A DNA stretch of 64,000 bases from Carposina sasakii (taxonomy: Eukaryota; Arthropoda; Insecta; Lepidoptera; Carposinidae): the NCBI GenBank assembly GCA_014607495.2, contig CP053156.1, positions 10,292,001 through 10,356,000 on the forward strand. The letters run 5' to 3'. A program made the position numbers and the translations under genes. Shown here piece by piece: positions 62,291 through 64,000 of this stretch. Every line of letters begins with the position of its first letter. Within the stretch, counting starts at the first letter, position 1. The notes under the pieces are model-generated. The model was not told the DNA's origin and searched no databases. It saw nothing but the letters and a program-made list of their open reading frames with translations.

Positions 62291-62806
62291 TGAAATGATT
62301 ATTATTTTTACAAAGCAAGACTCATTTATTTTATACTGGATAAATAAAGCATTGTAATGCCATTTTAAGTATGACATTTTGTTTCTTAAAGTAATTTCCA
62401 AACCTTACTCATAACTTCATTTATAGAGATGTGGCATTATGTAAATTATAATTATTATTAAGGTACAATTAGTTCTAACTAAGAATTTTTACAATAAATA
62501 TAAATGTGCAAGTAATTTTTCGTTTTATTTTCTTTTGTATGTATTAGTGATGTCACAGATGCAGACAGAACAGGACTTGCATGTTACCAACTATCCTAGA
62601 TAGGTCATAAATATATAACTCCAAATATTGTTTTAAGAATTTGTGTACTAAAATAAGACAAGATATGGCTAGAGCTATAGTAGTCTTTACCATAGTATGA
62701 GTCAATCAGTATTATAGAATAGAACTTAAGACTAGATAATGCAATTTCACATTCTAAAAACCATAACTGGAGTATTTATCATGATGGTAGACATTTTATA
62801 TTTCAT

Positions 62807-63012
62807 AACTAGCGCCCGCCCGCGTGAGAGTGCATTAGGTACTCCTGTGCGAAGCCGGGGCGGGTCCCTAGTTATACATTACAAACCTTCCTCATGAATC
62901 ACTCTATCTATTTAAGAAACGGCATCAAAATCGGTTCCCTAGTTTGAAAGATCTAAGCATACATAGGGACGGACAGACAGCAGCAAGCAACTTTGTTTTA
63001 TAATATGTAGTG
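62807..63012 (-). repeat. Helitron-like repeat
   Basis: ACTAGCGCCCGCCCGCGTGA at the left; GACGGACAGACAGCAGCAAG and TTTGTTTTATA at the right; reverse of 55735-55935. Confidence 0.6.
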
Positions 63013-63230
63013 AAGTTGATGTAAGGACTTGGTTGTTTTTAGAAGTTCGAATGGACATGATGATAAGTAAGGGGCAAATCTCATCTTTTATTCTTTGATA
63101 CATAGCAATTTAGCATAGGTCATCTATTGATGTAAAAAAATCTTACAGCAGCACTTAGTTATTAGCTGATTAGTTATAGAAGATAGATTGTGTTAGGAAT
63201 TTTAAATAATTATTATCATTATAACAGAAA

Positions 63231-63764
63231 TCATTTATTTAGTATTTCTACTTTAGAAGGCTGGTGTTGAGATTCTGAGATGACACTAGGCTGCATGCCT
63301 AAATCTTCGTCAAAGTTTGAAGGAATTTCGGAAGTATCATTGCGTTTCGAAAAGGTTATTATGACAAAGTCTGCTAATAAAATAAATATGATCATCATTG
63401 GTAAAATTCCATTTAAAACTCGCATAACTTTATATTGAGGTACATTTTGGCGGATCTGGAGCTCCTTGAAAACTGTGATAGATAGTAGTATTTCCAAAAT
63501 CGTACATCCCACAAGAAAATATGCTTGAAGAAACCATGAAGCATACTCACTTCGCAAGGCTCCAATTACTAGTATGCCGAAGATTATCCATATTGAGAAA
63601 ATAGCTGATGGCGCCAAAAGCTCATGGGAGAGTCCTTGCCAGGGTGAAGTTCGCTCATTTATAGCCTGGCCTGTGTTGATTACTAGAACTAATAATCTAA
63701 GCTTACATGTGCAGTATTCTACGATCATTGAATAATCTCCACTTGAAACTGATGAAGCCTTCAT
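63231..63764 (-). CDS. Unidentified multi-pass membrane protein, probably last exon
   Basis: 177 codons from the first ATG. Three clear hydrophobic spans at about residues 50-70 (APSAIFSIWIIFGILVIGAL), 77-98 and 115-137, and a weaker one at 22-31. The C-terminus is polar and acidic. No family was recognised. The open frame continues 19 codons upstream of the ATG to 63822, and AG precedes it at about 63809, so the true protein may start in an exon beyond. The TGA stop (63231-63233) overlaps AATAAA on the coding strand. Confidence 0.65.
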   Translation of the reverse strand: MKASSVSSGDYSMIVEYCTCKLRLLVLVINTGQAINERTSPWQGLSHELLAPSAIFSIWIIFGILVIGALRSEYASWFLQAYFLVGCTILEILLSITVFKELQIRQNVPQYKVMRVLNGILPMMIIFILLADFVIITFSKRNDTSEIPSNFDEDLGMQPSVISESQHQPSKVEILNK

Positions 63765-64000
63765 TCTATGGCCCTCATATTTTTCTACTTCTTGAAAAAT
63801 TTGCCTTTTGCAAAATTTAAATTATCAAACATATTATGATTAGGGACAGTCACTCTCATTAGAGAGTAAGTATATTCTTTGGTCAGTATATTTTTTGATA
63901 ATAAAGAAAGGAAAAGATTATTAATGTGGTCATTTGACATGACAAATCTATGACATATATTATTTTCTCATTATTTTGCTTTAGGTCTTACATACAGGAT

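Overview
The window is eukaryotic and almost certainly from a moth or butterfly (Lepidoptera). It is AT-rich. Genes are split by GT-AG introns packed with repeats: tRNA-derived SINEs, LINE 3' tails ending in TGA or TATG microsatellites, Helitron-like ends finishing in CTAGT, and many small TA- or 8-bp-TSD DNA elements. Proteins are of animal type. Nothing bacterial, plasmid-borne or phage-like is present. No BLAST, HMM or RNA data were available; gene structures were assembled by hand from splice sites, reading phase and remembered family motifs.

Layout. (1) Positions 1-40374, minus strand: the 5' two-thirds of Vps13, a bridge-like lipid-transfer protein. Thirty-nine exons could be placed, all with compatible phases, giving 2066 codons plus the start of a further exon cut by the window edge. 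Introns hold nearly all the repeats, including a 54-bp minisatellite in two blocks (9258-11040 and 11792-13221), a 2.9-kb element with very long inverted repeats (26966-29857) and a 1.08-kb hAT-like element (20569-21646). (2) 40375-44067: intergenic, with a TGACA-rich promoter-like cluster, LINE remnants and a THAP-domain gene fragment. (3) 44068-52405, plus strand: a complete CTP synthase gene in ten coding exons (611 aa). (4) 52406-60761: repeat-rich intergenic DNA with a decayed non-LTR reverse transcriptase (57945-59300) broken by a SINE, and two abutting poly(A)-tailed retroposons just in front of the next gene. (5) 60762-61259, plus strand: single-exon U1 snRNP protein C. (6) 61260-64000: a minus-strand LINE remnant and, at 63231-63764, the last exon of an unidentified membrane protein gene on the minus strand.

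The genes are unrelated housekeeping genes (inter-organelle lipid transport, pyrimidine nucleotide synthesis, 5' splice-site recognition). They are not an operon or a pathway cluster. The features most worth a second look are transposon and repeat structures: the long-TIR element with its array of GCCGT motifs 20 bp from a Vps13 splice donor, the interlocked twin retroposons upstream of U1-C, the minisatellite that resembles the neighbouring Vps13 exon, an exact copied piece of a Vps13 exon inside another intron, and two broken THAP-domain first exons.
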